From contig JAODUO010000047.1 of NCBI GenBank assembly GCA_025642075.2, positions 173,501 to 237,500 on the forward strand: a stretch of DNA of 64,000 bases, given 5' to 3'. Below the pieces are notes generated by a model. That model searched no databases. It saw only the letters and a list, made by a program, of their open reading frames with translations, and was not told where the DNA came from. Source of the stretch: Ridgeia piscesae (lineage: Eukaryota > Annelida > Polychaeta > Sabellida > Siboglinidae). Below, in pieces: positions 1 through 12,965 of the stretch. The translations under genes were made by a program, and so were the position numbers. Position 1 is the stretch's first letter; every line of letters starts with the position of its first letter.

Positions 1-1060
1 AGAACCAACTTATCTCAGTAACTTATGAATAAAAAAGGACATTAAAAGTAAAATTTTAGAGCTGTTAAAAATAGCAATTAGTTAAATCATGATACAGACA
101 GATCTGAGTCTTATGTGTAGTAGACCACGAGACATACGTTAAGCACTGACCATGACCTGTTACGATGCATTGTCCACGACACATCCCGAGGCATTGTCAC
201 CAAACCAGCCAAGTGGGACAATACGACACACCAACCTATCCAACACTGGCCTGCAACTGTATTGATGCAGTTCTTATTTATAACTCTCTGTACATGCTCA
301 GACGATACATCAACGAAACACCGAAAACGTATTAAAACAGAACGCCGTCTGGTTAAGTCCAGGAATAAAAATGCGTCCAGTTGCTTACGATCTGTTTAAC
401 TTCTACAATGTCGCACGGCTTACTGGGTTCATTGTGGACTTAACACTAATATTTACCAGCAGCCAAGGATGGCATATTATAGCTTACTGGTTCATTAGAC
501 GTCTCGGGGGCAGACACCGCTACAGTACGTGGTAAGTAAAGCTACACCACACATACGCACACACACATGCATGCAAGTACACACGCATGCACACACCCAC
601 ACGCACACACACATGCATGCACACACATAAGCAAACACAGACGCATCACATGTGCACATACATGCGCACACACCACACACACCTCAAATCAAATAATGTG
701 GTAGATGTGAATATATATATAATTGTCATGTTTACTAAACTGCAAATATTAATGGTTTAATGGGTGTTGAATGTTGTTTGAATTGAATTACAAACACAGA
801 GAGAAGGATGAAGAAAGTGTGATTAATAACTCTTACTTGAACTGATTTACCAATGCAGATAATTAATAATGAAATTGGAACAAAGTTCTAGTGGATATTT
901 GACAATGTAGTGTCGAATGTTGATCGCAACAAGAGATCTAATAAATTATTCACGAAGCAGGAATTTGCAACACAAACACATGAACAATGCATGGATGTGT
1001 AAATGTATGTACCTGGTAATAAACTAGTCTAACATCAGAGGCAGATTGAAGATTCTGCTC
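1..1060. other. AT-rich non-coding flank with CA-rich block
   Basis: No gene is supported here. Positions about 545-690 are an irregular CA-rich simple sequence with interspersed GCATGC steps. It yields a cysteine-rich ORF on the minus strand that is only a translation of the repeat. The rest is unremarkable AT-rich sequence leading into the satellite array. Confidence 0.7.
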
Positions 1061-3860
1061 ACCAAAAACCTCCAACTGCACCCTTTTGATGCTAACCAAA
1101 AATATCCAACTACACACACCTGACACTAACCAAAACCTCCACTACACCCCGTGACAAAACCTAACAACTGCACCCATATGACACTGACAAAAACCACCCA
1201 ACTGCACCCACATGACACTAGTGAAAACCCTCCCAACTGCACCCACATGACACTAATGAAAACCATCCAACAGTACCCACATGACACTAATGAAAACTAT
1301 CCAACAGTACCCATGTGACACTAATGAAAACCATCCAACAGTACCCACATGACACTAATGAAAACTATCCAACAGTACCCACATGACACTAATGAAAACT
1401 ATCCAACAGTACCCACATGACACTAATGAAAACCATCCAACAGTACCCACATGACACTAATGAAAACTATCCAACAGTACCCATGTGACACTAATGAAAA
1501 CCATCCAACAGTACCCACATGACACTAATGAAAACTATCCAACAGTACCCATGTGACACTAATGAAAACCATCCAACAGTACCCACATGACACTAATGAA
1601 AACTATCCAACAGTACCCATGTGACACTAATGAAAACCATCCAACAGTACCCACATGACACTAATGAAAACTATCCAACAGTACCCACATGACACTAATG
1701 AAAACTATCCAACATAATTGACACTAATGAAAACCATCCAACAGTACCCACATGACACTAATGAAAACTATCCAACAGTACCCACATGACACTAATGAAA
1801 ACATCCAACAGTACCCACTGACACTAATGAAAACCATCCAACAGTACCCACATGACACTTTAAAGAAAACTATCCAACAGTACCCACATGACACTAATGA
1901 AAACTATCCAACAGTACCCATGTGACACTAATGAAAACCATCCAACAGTACCCACATGACACTAATGAAAACTATCCAACAGTACCCACATGACACTAAT
2001 GAAAACTATCCAACAGTACCCACGTGACACTAATGAAAACCATCCAACAGTACCCACATGACACTAATGAAAACTATCCAACAGTACCCACGTGACACTA
2101 ATGAAAACCATCCAACAGTACCCACATGACACTAATGAAAACTATCCAACAGTACCCATGTGACACTAATGAAAACCATCCAACAGTACCCACATGACAC
2201 TAATGAAAACTATCCAACAGTACCCATGTGACACTAATGAAAACCATCCAACAGTACCCACATGACACTAATGAAAACTATCCAACAGTACCCACATGAC
2301 ACTAATGAAAACTATCCAACAGTACCCACGTGACACTAATGAAAACCATCCAACAGTACCCACATGACACTAATGAAAACTATCCAACAGTACCCATGTG
2401 ACACTAATGAAAACCATCCAACAGTACCCACGTGACACTAATGAAAACTATCCAACAGTACCCACATGACACTAATGAAAACTATCCAACAGTACCCACG
2501 TGACACTAATGAAAACCATCCAACAGTACCCACATGACACTAATGAAAACCATCCAACAGTACCCACATGACACTAATGAAAACTATCCAACAGTACCCA
2601 TGTGACACTAATGAAAACCATCCAACAGTACCCACATGACACTAATGAAAACTATCCAACAGTACCCACATGACACTAATGAAAACCATCCAACAGTACC
2701 CACATGACACTAATGAAAACTATCCAACAGTACCCATGTGACACTAATGAAAACCATCCAACAGTACCCACATGACACTAATGAAAACTATCCAACAGTA
2801 CCCACGTGACACTAATGAAAACCATCCAACAGTACCCACATGACACTAATGAAAACCATCCAACAGTACCCATATGACACTAATGAAAACCATCCAACAG
2901 TACCCACATGACACTAATGAAAACCATCCAACAGTACCCACGTGACACTAATGAAAACCATCCAACAGTACCCACATGACACTAATGAAAACCATCCAAC
3001 AGTACCCACATGTCACTAATGAAAACCATCCAACAATACCCACATTATACTAATGAAAACCTTCCAACTGCACCCACATGACACTAACCAAAAACCTCCA
3101 ACTGCACCCACATGACACTAACCAAAAACCTCCAACTGCACCCACATGACACTAACCAAAAACCTTCCAACTGCACCCACATGACACTAACCAAAAACCT
3201 CCAACTGCACCCACGTGACACTAACAAAAAACCTCCAATTGCACCCACGTGACACTAACCAAAACCCTCCAACTGCACCCACATGACACTAACCAAAAAC
3301 CTCCAACTGCACCCACATGACACTAACCAAAAACCTCCAACTGCACCCACATGACACTAACCAAAAACCTCCAACTGCACCCACATGACACTAACCACAA
3401 ACCTCCAACTGCACCCACATGACACTAACCAAAAGCCTCCCAACTGCACCCACATGACACTAACCAAAACCCTCCAACTGCACCCACATGACACTAACCA
3501 AAACCTCCAACTGCACCCACATGACACTAACCAAAACCCTCCAACTGCACCCACATGACACTAACCAAAACCTCCAACTGCACCCACATGACACTAACCA
3601 AAAACCTCCAACTGCACCCACATGACACTAACCAAAAACCTCCAACTGCACCCACATGACACTAACCACAAACCTCCAACTGCACCCACATGACACTAAC
3701 CAAAAGCCTCCCAACTGCACCCACATGACACTAACCAAAACCCTCCAACTGCACCCACATGACACTAACCAAAACCCTCCAACTGCACCCACACGACACT
3801 AACCAAAACCCTCCAACTGCACCCACATGACACTAACCAAAACCCTCCAACTGCGCCCCT
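1061..3860. repeat. 34-bp satellite array, about 80 copies, two subtypes
   Basis: The tandem unit is 34 bp, built on the core cccacatgacactaa. Two subtypes are visible. Subtype A (core then ccaaaa.cctccaactgca) occupies both edges, about 1061-1250 and 3060-3860. Subtype B (core then tgaaaac[c/t]atccaacagta) fills the middle, about 1250-3060. Within B, monomers often alternate between cacatg with ctatcc and catgtg or cacgtg with ccatcc, suggesting a 68-bp two-monomer higher-order unit. Because 34 is not a multiple of three, ORFs through it cycle through frames; the GAVGGFWLVSCG-type reading on the minus strand is not a protein gene. Confidence 0.97.
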
Positions 3861-4306
3861 GGTTTTGTATACAGAAAGGCCCAATTACAAACAAATACAT
3901 CGGTCATTCCCCAACTTTATAGTCAATTTTTTTATGCACTGGCATTTGAGATAAGAATAATTTAATATAAACTCTACTGACCAGTTCCATGTGTCTATAA
4001 GTTTGATAAGTATCCATTTCAAAGCATTAACAATTGGCACTACATCCAATCAATGTCATTTAAGATGGCTTCCCCACCTCATTTCTCCTCATAAACCTGG
4101 TTCTACATATTTCCAGATGTGTTACGTGTGAATTCACACGTATGTGTGCAGAGAGTAGAAACAATTTTATTCAATTATTAGATAAAATCAGCCATTAGTC
4201 CTAGTGAGCTAGCAGCTTGCAAAAGCCAACTGACATTTACCATGTTCAGCGTTTATCGCTTTAACCTGTTGATCTATATAATAAAAAACAGAAACACACG
4301 TGTTAC
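3861..4306. other. Non-coding spacer
   Basis: AT-rich sequence between the satellite and a candidate exon. No gene, tRNA or structured repeat is apparent. Confidence 0.6.
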
Positions 4307-4563
4307 CTTTTCATCCACACCGGAGCATATTCCAAATACAACCTCACGATCAGAACCATCTCTGGCAATTAAGAGCTTTAACTTTAGCTCTCCTTTGACC
4401 TGAATTGGTGACATATTTTGGCACTTTTTAACTACACCGTGGATAAATTGTCTTGCATTCAGTAAACTTTGTGAGCACATTCTGACTTTTATGAAATGAA
4501 GTATCAGTGGATGGAGGTAGAAATAAGAAAATAAGTATTCTATCTGCCAACTTCTGAGTTTTC
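4307..4563 (-). CDS. Candidate internal coding exon, function unknown
   Basis: On the minus strand an open frame runs from an AG acceptor (ending about 4564, just after an in-frame stop) to a good donor at 4307/4306, where AAG is followed by gtaaca. The predicted peptide includes ARQFIHGVVKKCQNMSP and GELKLKLLIARDGSDREVV. It has a protein-like mix of charged and hydrophobic residues, and its second half has no low-complexity bias. I do not recognise a family. Phases are acceptor 2 and donor 0. The phase-2 donor at 17026 would be compatible, but linking them over 12 kb is speculation. It could also be a decayed transposon or pseudogene fragment. Confidence 0.3.
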
Positions 4564-5960
4564 AAATTGAGAAGATTCGAGATTTTTAATAGCTGTTGGA
4601 TTGGAGTTTGCAATCTTTCTCCTCAAGGTCTAACATTTTACGTCTTTCATCAAACATTGGTGACCTGTGTTCAATTTGTGTTTGCGCTTATCGCCGACAG
4701 GACTATAGTGAAATGATGCAGAAAAAAATAAAAACGTTTCTGTAGAGGTAAATATACCCTATATGAACCACAAGATGAGATCATCTTTATCCTAGTACAT
4801 GTACCGTCAGGTAACTACTACTCTTGGAAACTCACTCAAAACTGTCAGGCATCCTACGTTTGGATTATGACCAGGTTTGATCAAGACCCATGAGTTTAGT
4901 TCCTGTCCCAATATCCACCAAAGTATACTTTTGATATGTTTTATAAGTGCCTTCAGCATAAATCAAAACTGCCAAAACTGAAACAGCTCCTGTTGCAATG
5001 TGTGCTAAGTGAAACCATGAAGTAAACAGACTATAATCACTTGATCTCTACATAATAGTCTTCTTGTACTTGCTGTCTTCCGTATCTCTGGCCTTGATAT
5101 CTCCTATATTATCTCACTGGAAATCTGACCGCATCCACAGTTTATAAAGTGGTCTACCACCATCATCTGACCCTTCCTTCCCCATCTTCCAAATGCTATT
5201 AAATAAAACACCTTCTAATCAAAGCAATTTTGTTTAGTATCAAACAAAATATCTTGAGACGGCCCCAAGTAATAACAATGCAGAAGCTCTACTGTTTTGA
5301 CGACCGTGTAACTGAAGCCACACAGTATACAATGGGACGTTGTCCGTCTCCTCTGTTCTAACAATGAAGGTCTACAAAGTCTCTGAAACTATGATATCAA
5401 TAGGATTATCTACAAATAAACGTCACTTAAGGGGGCATCCCATAATGAAGTTTTATTTAAGAGGGTTCTTTTTATATCTAATTATATATGTGGCTACATA
5501 CAAAGAATTTATTAGAAATATATCTCTCATTACAGAGATTCCAGTCTAGTGATTTCTCAAAACACTTTTTTTTTTTCATTTTTCACAATATTTCACAGGA
5601 ATGGCTTCTAAAAGCAGGTACCCAACAACAGTGACCATTTTTCAGAGGCAGAATATAAATGTTTATTTTCTTATTTTGTACTATGTATCACAAATCAATA
5701 GCTATACAGTGTTATAAATAATATATAAACACAAATTTTAATGTCATTACAATTGGAATACAAAGAAATGTTATTGGTAACAAGAATAATTAATTCTTAA
5801 GTTAATTTAATAATGTTACACATGCAACTATCATGCGTTTGTGTATATATGTCATGAATACAAAATAATAAGGGAGCATTAATAAATGTACAAGTAGGTA
5901 AAACACTGGAAAGGTATGAATCCTAAAATATGATTCCTATTAAGACAATGGATATATAAT
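4564..5960. other. AT-rich non-coding stretch
   Basis: Only short chance ORFs are present (for example 5340-5549 on the plus strand). No repeat or RNA gene is recognised. Confidence 0.6.
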
Positions 5961-5962
5961 TG

Positions 5963-6186
<224 letters not shown>

Positions 6187-6305
6187 CACAGGGCTGTATA
6201 TTTTAGCTAGCTGGTAGTCCGTCAGACTAGCTGACTTATAGATGACTAGTTCTGAATTGGTTTTGCTTGTCCTTAGACATTATTACATATTAATTAAACA
6301 TATTT

Positions 6306-6372
<67 letters not shown>

Positions 6373-6550
6373 GTATATTGGAATATTGTAGTGTATGCTC
6401 TATCATCTTGGTCTATTGTTTTACTAAAAGTAATGCTGCCATTTTCAAGTCATAGCTAGTCCGACCCGACTACTCTACTAAAACTGTACTAGTCCGAGCT
6501 CTAAAACTACTCGTCCCGGACGATCGGACCGGACTTATTTCACACCGTGT
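6187..6550. mobile_element. CTAGT-rich dispersed repeat interrupted by (TA)n
   Basis: The stretch begins cagggctgtatattttagc and ends around ccggacttatttcacacc. It contains many ctagt/actag words (for example gtactagtccgagc). A (TA)n tract occupies 6301-6368. Similar ctagtccg/gtctagtaaa sequence recurs at about 28845-28935 and 33115-33185, so this is a dispersed family, probably a non-autonomous DNA transposon. Ends are not firmly defined. Confidence 0.45.
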
Positions 6551-8350
6551 ATAGATATATAAAATATATCAAGAGTGTACATCAGTGTTCTCTGTCAGGA
6601 ACTGTCTCAAGTGGGATCCAAGTTAACAACTACCTCCAAATCAGTATCTAGTCTACCATAAATACACACACCAAACAAAGGTGTGTACTTATTACTGACA
6701 ACAGAACAGACTGGGCCGAGCTCAGCACCTTTACTTAATTCACCTCCACTTGTTTACACATAAATTACATGGCGCTAGGATTAAATTTGTGTGCCACGGT
6801 ATGAACATGCCCCCCACCCCCTCACCCACCTACGGCCCCACATGTAGTGGGGGAGCCTACTGTGTGCTTGTGCTATGGCCTGAGAGCTACTTTGATCATT
6901 GTTTGGGATAATAATTACCTACAGCTTAGCAGCACACCGTGGAGACATGGTCGAAAGACCTTTTCTTGCTTAATGGTACATTTACCACGTCTATACGACC
7001 ACCGTAGCTATCACTTAGGTCTTACAACTGCTGAACATAATTGGTGTAGAACCAAGTCACCAATGAAGATATATCAATGACTGTTTTTCTAACAATTAAT
7101 TTACACTTGCAAAATGTTTACGTGGCAGCACAGATGCACCAAAGTGCAATACATGTACTCATCGTTTAAATGTTGATACAGTACTTCTGTGGAAACCTTT
7201 GCTGGTGATATACCCCATATCTAGAGCAATACACATGGAAAATGTTGTGCAATAAATGCAGCAAGGCTGAATACTTCCAATGGAGGTTATAAAAATACAT
7301 TTGCCAGAGATACATTCAGTCCTAGAGACTGAATATAAGAAGATACTTTTTGTAAGTGCACACACAATAATTACTTGTGAACATGTGAATATTTTATGAG
7401 TGTTTACCTACAAGTAATCTTTTGAGCCTGTGCATGTCTATAGATGGTTAACAAAGGTGATGTATGTTAATGTGTTTACAGCTGATTGGGTCTACTGTCT
7501 CCCTTTAGACAACAAATCAACAATCACTCTCATCAAAACTATACTTTTGACTCTTAATCATTGAAACACGTACCATGTATAATATTCTCATAAATTATCC
7601 ACTTTACATAATGCAGAAGATGTAATTTTAGTCTAGTGAAAGACCTAACAAATTATCAAATTTGTATTATCTAAATATTTACGAAAATATATATGAAGAA
7701 ACCTTTGATTTACATTTATTCAGACATATGTTAAACAGACAACTAAAACTGTGGCCCAAAACATTTTCATTTCCCAGAACTGTCTTGATGCTATTAGTTC
7801 CGCTTGACTGGTTTTAATCAACAAGTATTCTCAAGAGTCGTGATAAGTCAATTTTTCTTAACACATTAACATTTAAACACAATGACATACACCAAAATTA
7901 GACACAACAAAAACTATGGCCCCAAAATTAATCCTTTACAATTCATACTCTTGATGATGGTAGTCACGGATGACTGGTTTTACGATCCTGTAGCGGTTGA
8001 TGACTTCACCGAAGTCTTGTACTTATCCCACGCTCAACTTTAATCTCAAACGCACCTAAGTTGAAGTTGTACTTACAAGGGCATGTCCCTGTTGTATTCA
8101 TGTAACCATGGTCCTGGGACGTTGTTGTCAAGCAACAACAAACACTCACACACCAACAAGGTGGCGGAATGCCATGCTCAATTTTTTTCCCTGTTAGTCA
8201 TGGGCTGAATATAAAGTTTTCTGCCATGTTGTTACAAACTATTTTAGCAGGTACAGTATTTCTTAAGATCATTTGCATGGTTTATCATTTTAATAGTCTC
8301 ATATCGACTTATATTTAAAAATAACAGCATAGCTAAACATATTTTCTGAG
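6551..8350. other. Non-coding stretch
   Basis: AT-rich sequence with short chance ORFs. A C-rich patch (about 6808-6840) is the only compositional anomaly. No gene is supported. Confidence 0.55.
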
Positions 8351-8352
8351 TA

Positions 8353-8356
<4 letters not shown>

Positions 8357-8407
<51 letters not shown>

Positions 8408-8507
8408 CATAAATATATATATATATATATACATAATATATATATATATATATACATAAATATATATATATACCCAGAAAATGTTCTTGATACACTGTAT
8501 ATATATA

Positions 8508-8592
<85 letters not shown>

Positions 8593-8603
8593 ATATATAT
8601 ATT
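8357..8603. repeat. Compound (TA)n and (CA)n microsatellite
   Basis: (TA)n with ACATA interruptions occupies about 8357-8473, followed by a pure (CA)n of about 75 bp (about 8515-8590) and a short (TA)n. The minus-strand VCVCVC/YIYIYI ORFs are artefacts of the repeat. Confidence 0.97.
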
Positions 8604-9293
8604 TAGTGAATTTGAGATTGATCAAACCTTTTTTGTGCCTCCGAGTTTGGTTTCCAGGGATTTAGGGGCAATAAAAGGTGGTTTAATATGCTGTTGCTTA
8701 TTAAACTATCTTATAATAATTACTATAAATGTAGTGGTTACCTTGCACTGCTGTTTACATTAAGTTATAACTAAGAAACAAATAAATAATTATTTATTAC
8801 TTCATACAATTTTATTTTAACTAGCCTGTAAATAGCTTTGCCCTCCATAGGACACTTTGGCTGCGTTGATGATAATTTTCAGTAAATAGTGGGTATCAAT
8901 GCTCAATAGATGCAAAGTACATTATCAGTTTAAATATAACTTTGTCTTGGGGTAAAACAACAAAGGTTGAATAAAACCTAAGTCACTTTATAAAATGTAT
9001 GGAGTGTTTGTAAAGATTATTACAATGTAATTACAAATCAGATTATTTTGTGACAATTTAGCAGCAGATTATTATATGACAGTAAAATTATCAAACCTTC
9101 TCCGCTGCCTAATCTCAAAGGTAATTAGGACTTTCTTAATAGGCATATGCCTATTAGCTTCAAAGGTGGGACTCTTTAATTTATTTATAAGTTAATTAAC
9201 CTGCATGCGAATATGCACAGGCACGAGCACCCAGATACAACTTGGCTTGTTGCCTTTCGATTACTTATTAACTATGTATACGTTTAATCAGTT
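8604..9293. other. AT-rich non-coding stretch
   Basis: Nothing recognisable in this stretch. Confidence 0.6.
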
Positions 9294-9545
9294 ATGTTCC
9301 CCTCGAATCACTATGGCAACAGCAGTACCCACAAACAAGTGGCCCCTGTAGATAGCCCACATTTCAAATTAACGTATTCCCAAATTGAAGGTGTTTATAA
9401 TAATAAATTAGAATACACGCCTTCTGTAATTGAGTTCATTAAGTTAGTTAAAGAAAATGTCACACATGTTTTTGACAGACATACTAAGTATACTAAAAAA
9501 CAATACCTACTCAGTGCAAAGGTTGCTGCAAGTATTTGTAATTAA
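9294..9545 (+). CDS. Hypothetical ORF or exon relic, 83 codons
   Basis: The frame opens with ATG at 9294 and ends at a stop at 9545. The peptide is free of repeats and includes HFKLTYSQIEGVYNNKLEY and PSVIEFIKLVKENVTHVFDR, which look like an alternating helical protein segment rather than a random translation. I do not recognise a family and see no splice partner. It could be a pseudogene piece, a transposon-derived fragment or chance. Confidence 0.2.
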   Translation: MFPSNHYGNSSTHKQVAPVDSPHFKLTYSQIEGVYNNKLEYTPSVIEFIKLVKENVTHVFDRHTKYTKKQYLLSAKVAASICN

Positions 9546-10970
9546 TTACATGGATATTATTCTATTTGTAATCATTTTAATTTAATAACTACCGGTATAC
9601 TTCATAGTCAATGGAATATTAATTACTTTTATTAACAAATATTGACTAAAACACTGGTTTTACATAACACAGTTGTATGTGAAACGTAGTTACACGCACA
9701 CAGCAGAATCAACAAGACTTCAAAACCTGCAAAATAAATTGGAAAATCATAAACTCATGAACTCAGTCACCTTACACGTCTACCAGCCGTCAATCAATGA
9801 TCACAGGTAATTAGACACAAAGTGCAGAGAGTCATGCCATGTTACGCCGACTGAATCATTTGAATGTAATCCAACTGGCAATAGTGGGCGGACTGTCAGC
9901 GTAACAGATAAACAAGGTTGTTGATAACTGGATTACACCAGACATATGCCATGACTGACATAGCCTGAAGCACATCCAGACTTGAAACCACAGCAAACTG
10001 ACTTGTTCCTATTGATCACAAAATATGGATGGGACAATGCCAGGGCAGAGCCAAGAACGACAAGGCCAGATCATGAAACCAATAAATAATGGGCATTTAA
10101 ATATTAGTCAACATGCCAACATGTATTGACGAAACGCTGAATCTACGTCACTGTCAATCAGTACTGGATCTGACTTAGAAAAAAGCAGTAAATAAATACA
10201 GATGCAAAGTGAAATTAAAAAAAACATGTTTATGAGAATTTTTCATGTGGCATAATTAAGAAACCCTAGAGATCTACCATCCAACTTTCAAGTTAAAATT
10301 CACTTTTGATACACTGTTACACCTCCAGATAAATTACTTCAGTTTCATGCAGTATCACACATCAATATTTTTGAGAAAACACCTTACACACATGAAAATT
10401 GTCACAACTTGTCACGTTTCATTGTCACACTTGTTTATTTATTTATAATATTTCCCGACATGTCCTCAGCTTTGAAGTAACCGTGATTGTCAATATTCTG
10501 CTCAGTCATTCCTAAAATCCATTCACCATTGATTTGACAAATTATGCAGCTGCAGTCGCAAATGCACAAATCAATGATGTCTGCTGGCAAGTTTAATAGT
10601 TCTAATTAGGCAGTAATTGACACGGAAACATGACATTACGTTACTGACACCAACAAACAAGATACAAAGAGCTTCCTGCTTACCAGGCTAATAGACATCT
10701 CTCTACCCATGAACAGTTGCGCACCTTTGGAGACAGTAACATAGGGTGGCTACATTACTCCCCTGATTTCACCAACAAGGATCTAGGACTGGAGTTAGAG
10801 ATATATCCCCACCGTGTGAGTCAATGGCAGTTAACAGTTACATACTATAAATATGTTGTATCTTTATTTCCCCTGACATCCTCAGAACACAAGAACTGAT
10901 TATGGTTTTAGCGTGTTTGCCAAATTAAAAAGACAAAGGCCCATGATGGTGTTGAAGGCATGTTAAAAAA
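9546..10970. other. Non-coding stretch
   Basis: AT-rich with only small chance ORFs. Positions 10650-10690 faintly resemble the tandem unit at 12630-12670 (acaccaa.aaacaa, then cttcct), hinting at a dispersed repeat. Confidence 0.5.
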
Positions 10971-10974
10971 GTAT

Positions 10975-11094
10975 GATGTATGTATGTATGTATGTATGTA
11001 TGTATGTATGTATGTATGTATGTATGTATGTATGTATGCATGCATGCATGCATGCATGCATGTATCATGCATGCATGCATGTATGTATGCACAT
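10975..11094. repeat. (GTAT)n / (GCAT)n tetranucleotide array
   Basis: About 60 bp of GTAT repeats pass into GCAT repeats and back. Both strands give YVCM/IHTY-type ORFs that are not genes. Confidence 0.97.
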
Positions 11095-11403
11095 TCATAT
11101 AGGACACAGTGGGTCCAATGCTACCGAGTAAAAAAGGTAAGTTCTTATATAATGCTATATCCAGTCCTCAGGATTGTTCAAAGTGCTTTACACTTTATTT
11201 CCCTGGCAGACTAGTTTAATCAAACACCATGTCAATTTCTTTAGGAAGCATCCAGCCACACTGCAATTATGCATGAAAGCTGTTCATCCAAATATCCACC
11301 ATTGTCTATATTTAGTTACTCATTCATAAATAAATGCAAATATAGTTCTTGTTCTTACAGCCAAGTGAACTGGAGCAATGTACAGTGAAAAAACTTGCGC
11401 AAG

Positions 11404-11490
11404 CTAACAGCAGCACAGGATTTGAACCCAATTTCTCTTAGTCGAGAGTCCGCCCCACTGCACTCTTACACAGAAACACTGCTGCTTGTA
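11404..11490 (-). repeat. tRNA-like SINE head candidate
   Basis: Read on the minus strand, this segment has a Pol III B-box-like word, gggttcaaatcc (about 11416-11427). It is preceded by ggcggactctcgactaagag and an upstream gtgcagtgg that could be a degraded A box. The same arrangement (ggactc.cgac.aggag, then ggttcgattcg) occurs in the SINE-like repeat at 58105-58325. The copy seems to be interrupted by the adjacent microsatellite. A free tRNA gene is unlikely because I see no matching acceptor stem. Confidence 0.4.
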
Positions 11491-11494
11491 TTGT

Positions 11495-11998
<504 letters not shown>

Positions 11999-12145
11999 CC
12001 CCCCCCCAAACCAAAACAAACCCCCAAAAAAACCAAAAGAACAAAACCCGCCCCAAGGGGCGCAGGGAGAGGGACAAAAAGGTTCAAAAAACAGGGGGGG
12101 AAAATTTTGAAAAAAAAAAAAAAGGGGGGGGGGGTTAAAGAAACC
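11999..12145. other. Homopolymer-rich probable assembly artefact
   Basis: Immediately after the (CA)n the sequence becomes a chain of homopolymer blocks (runs of C, A and G up to 14 bases). It looks like neither the flanks nor any repeat family here. Such texture is typical of bad consensus calls at the edge of a long dinucleotide repeat. Treat these bases as unreliable. Confidence 0.6.
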
Positions 12146-12255
12146 AAAAAGTTTCCAGAGGTGTAATCGAGCAACCGTCCAGCACAGTACCACGCAACCA
12201 CCGCTACCCACTATGTTAAAACAATAGCACATGATTATACATGGTGGCATGCAAC

Positions 12256-12310
12256 CGACCCCCCACCTCTCACCTACCCCCCACCCCCCACCCCCACCCC
12301 ACCCCCAGGT
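12256..12310 (-). other. C-rich tract, G-quadruplex candidate on minus strand
   Basis: Several runs of five or six C separated by one to six bases give, on the minus strand, more than four G-tracts in close spacing. This fits the quadruplex pattern. It lies beside the suspected artefact, so run lengths may be wrong. Confidence 0.5.
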
Positions 12311-12439
12311 GCATGTCCTTTCCTTTGATGAAACACTGAAATATTGCAAATGTATTATGGCAAATTATTGCAATAATTAAAGATATTTATTTATGTTAGA
12401 CATGTACATTATTGCAACTGTACATTATTTAATACTACA

Positions 12440-12965
12440 AAAATACTGAAGCAATCTGACCCACAATGATTAAAATACTACCAATTAGTCCAGAAGATCA
12501 GACAATTATTATACAGGGTACAATCCAATAATTATGTGTTTCTGAATATTCATGGTCATCAAAAATGTTACTTATTTAGTATGCATAATAAGTCTAATAC
12601 CTGTAATTTACCAAGAAACACAACCTTTTGCAATTGACACCAATAAACAACATCCAAAGGACTTCCTAGTTACACAACACACTTCACTGCACCATCCATT
12701 AATACAGCTACTTATTTACTACAAGACACTCAAACAATCTGACCCACAATGATTAAAATACCACCAATTATTCAAGAAAACAGACAATTATTATACTGGG
12801 TACAATCCCATAATTATGTATTTCTGAATATTCATGGTCATCAGAAATGTCACTTAGTAAACATAACAGATCTAATACCTGTAATTTACCAAGAAACATG
12901 ACCTTTCGCAATTGACACCAATAAATGACATCCAAAGGACTTCCTAGTTACAATACACATTACAC
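12440..12965 (+). repeat. Diverged tandem duplication, about 283-bp offset
   Basis: Unit 1 (about 12440-12690) and unit 2 (about 12725-12965) share long stretches, including caatctgacccacaatgatt, tctgaatattcatggtcatc and taatacctgtaatttaccaa. The phrase caatctgaccc is at 12452 and 12735. No ORF is conserved between the units, so this is a non-coding segmental duplication. Confidence 0.9.

Noticed and set aside
3357..3554. Repeat protein GAVGGFWLVSCGCSW on the minus strand
   Set aside because: It is the translation of the 34-bp satellite; the unit length shifts frame every monomer, so no protein repeat is maintained.
1061..3860. CRISPR-like array
   Set aside because: Units are contiguous with no unique spacers, and the context is eukaryotic.
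11404..11490. Functional tRNA gene
   Set aside because: Only a B-box-like word and a weak A box are seen; acceptor and anticodon stems do not close, and the same head recurs in a SINE-like repeat.
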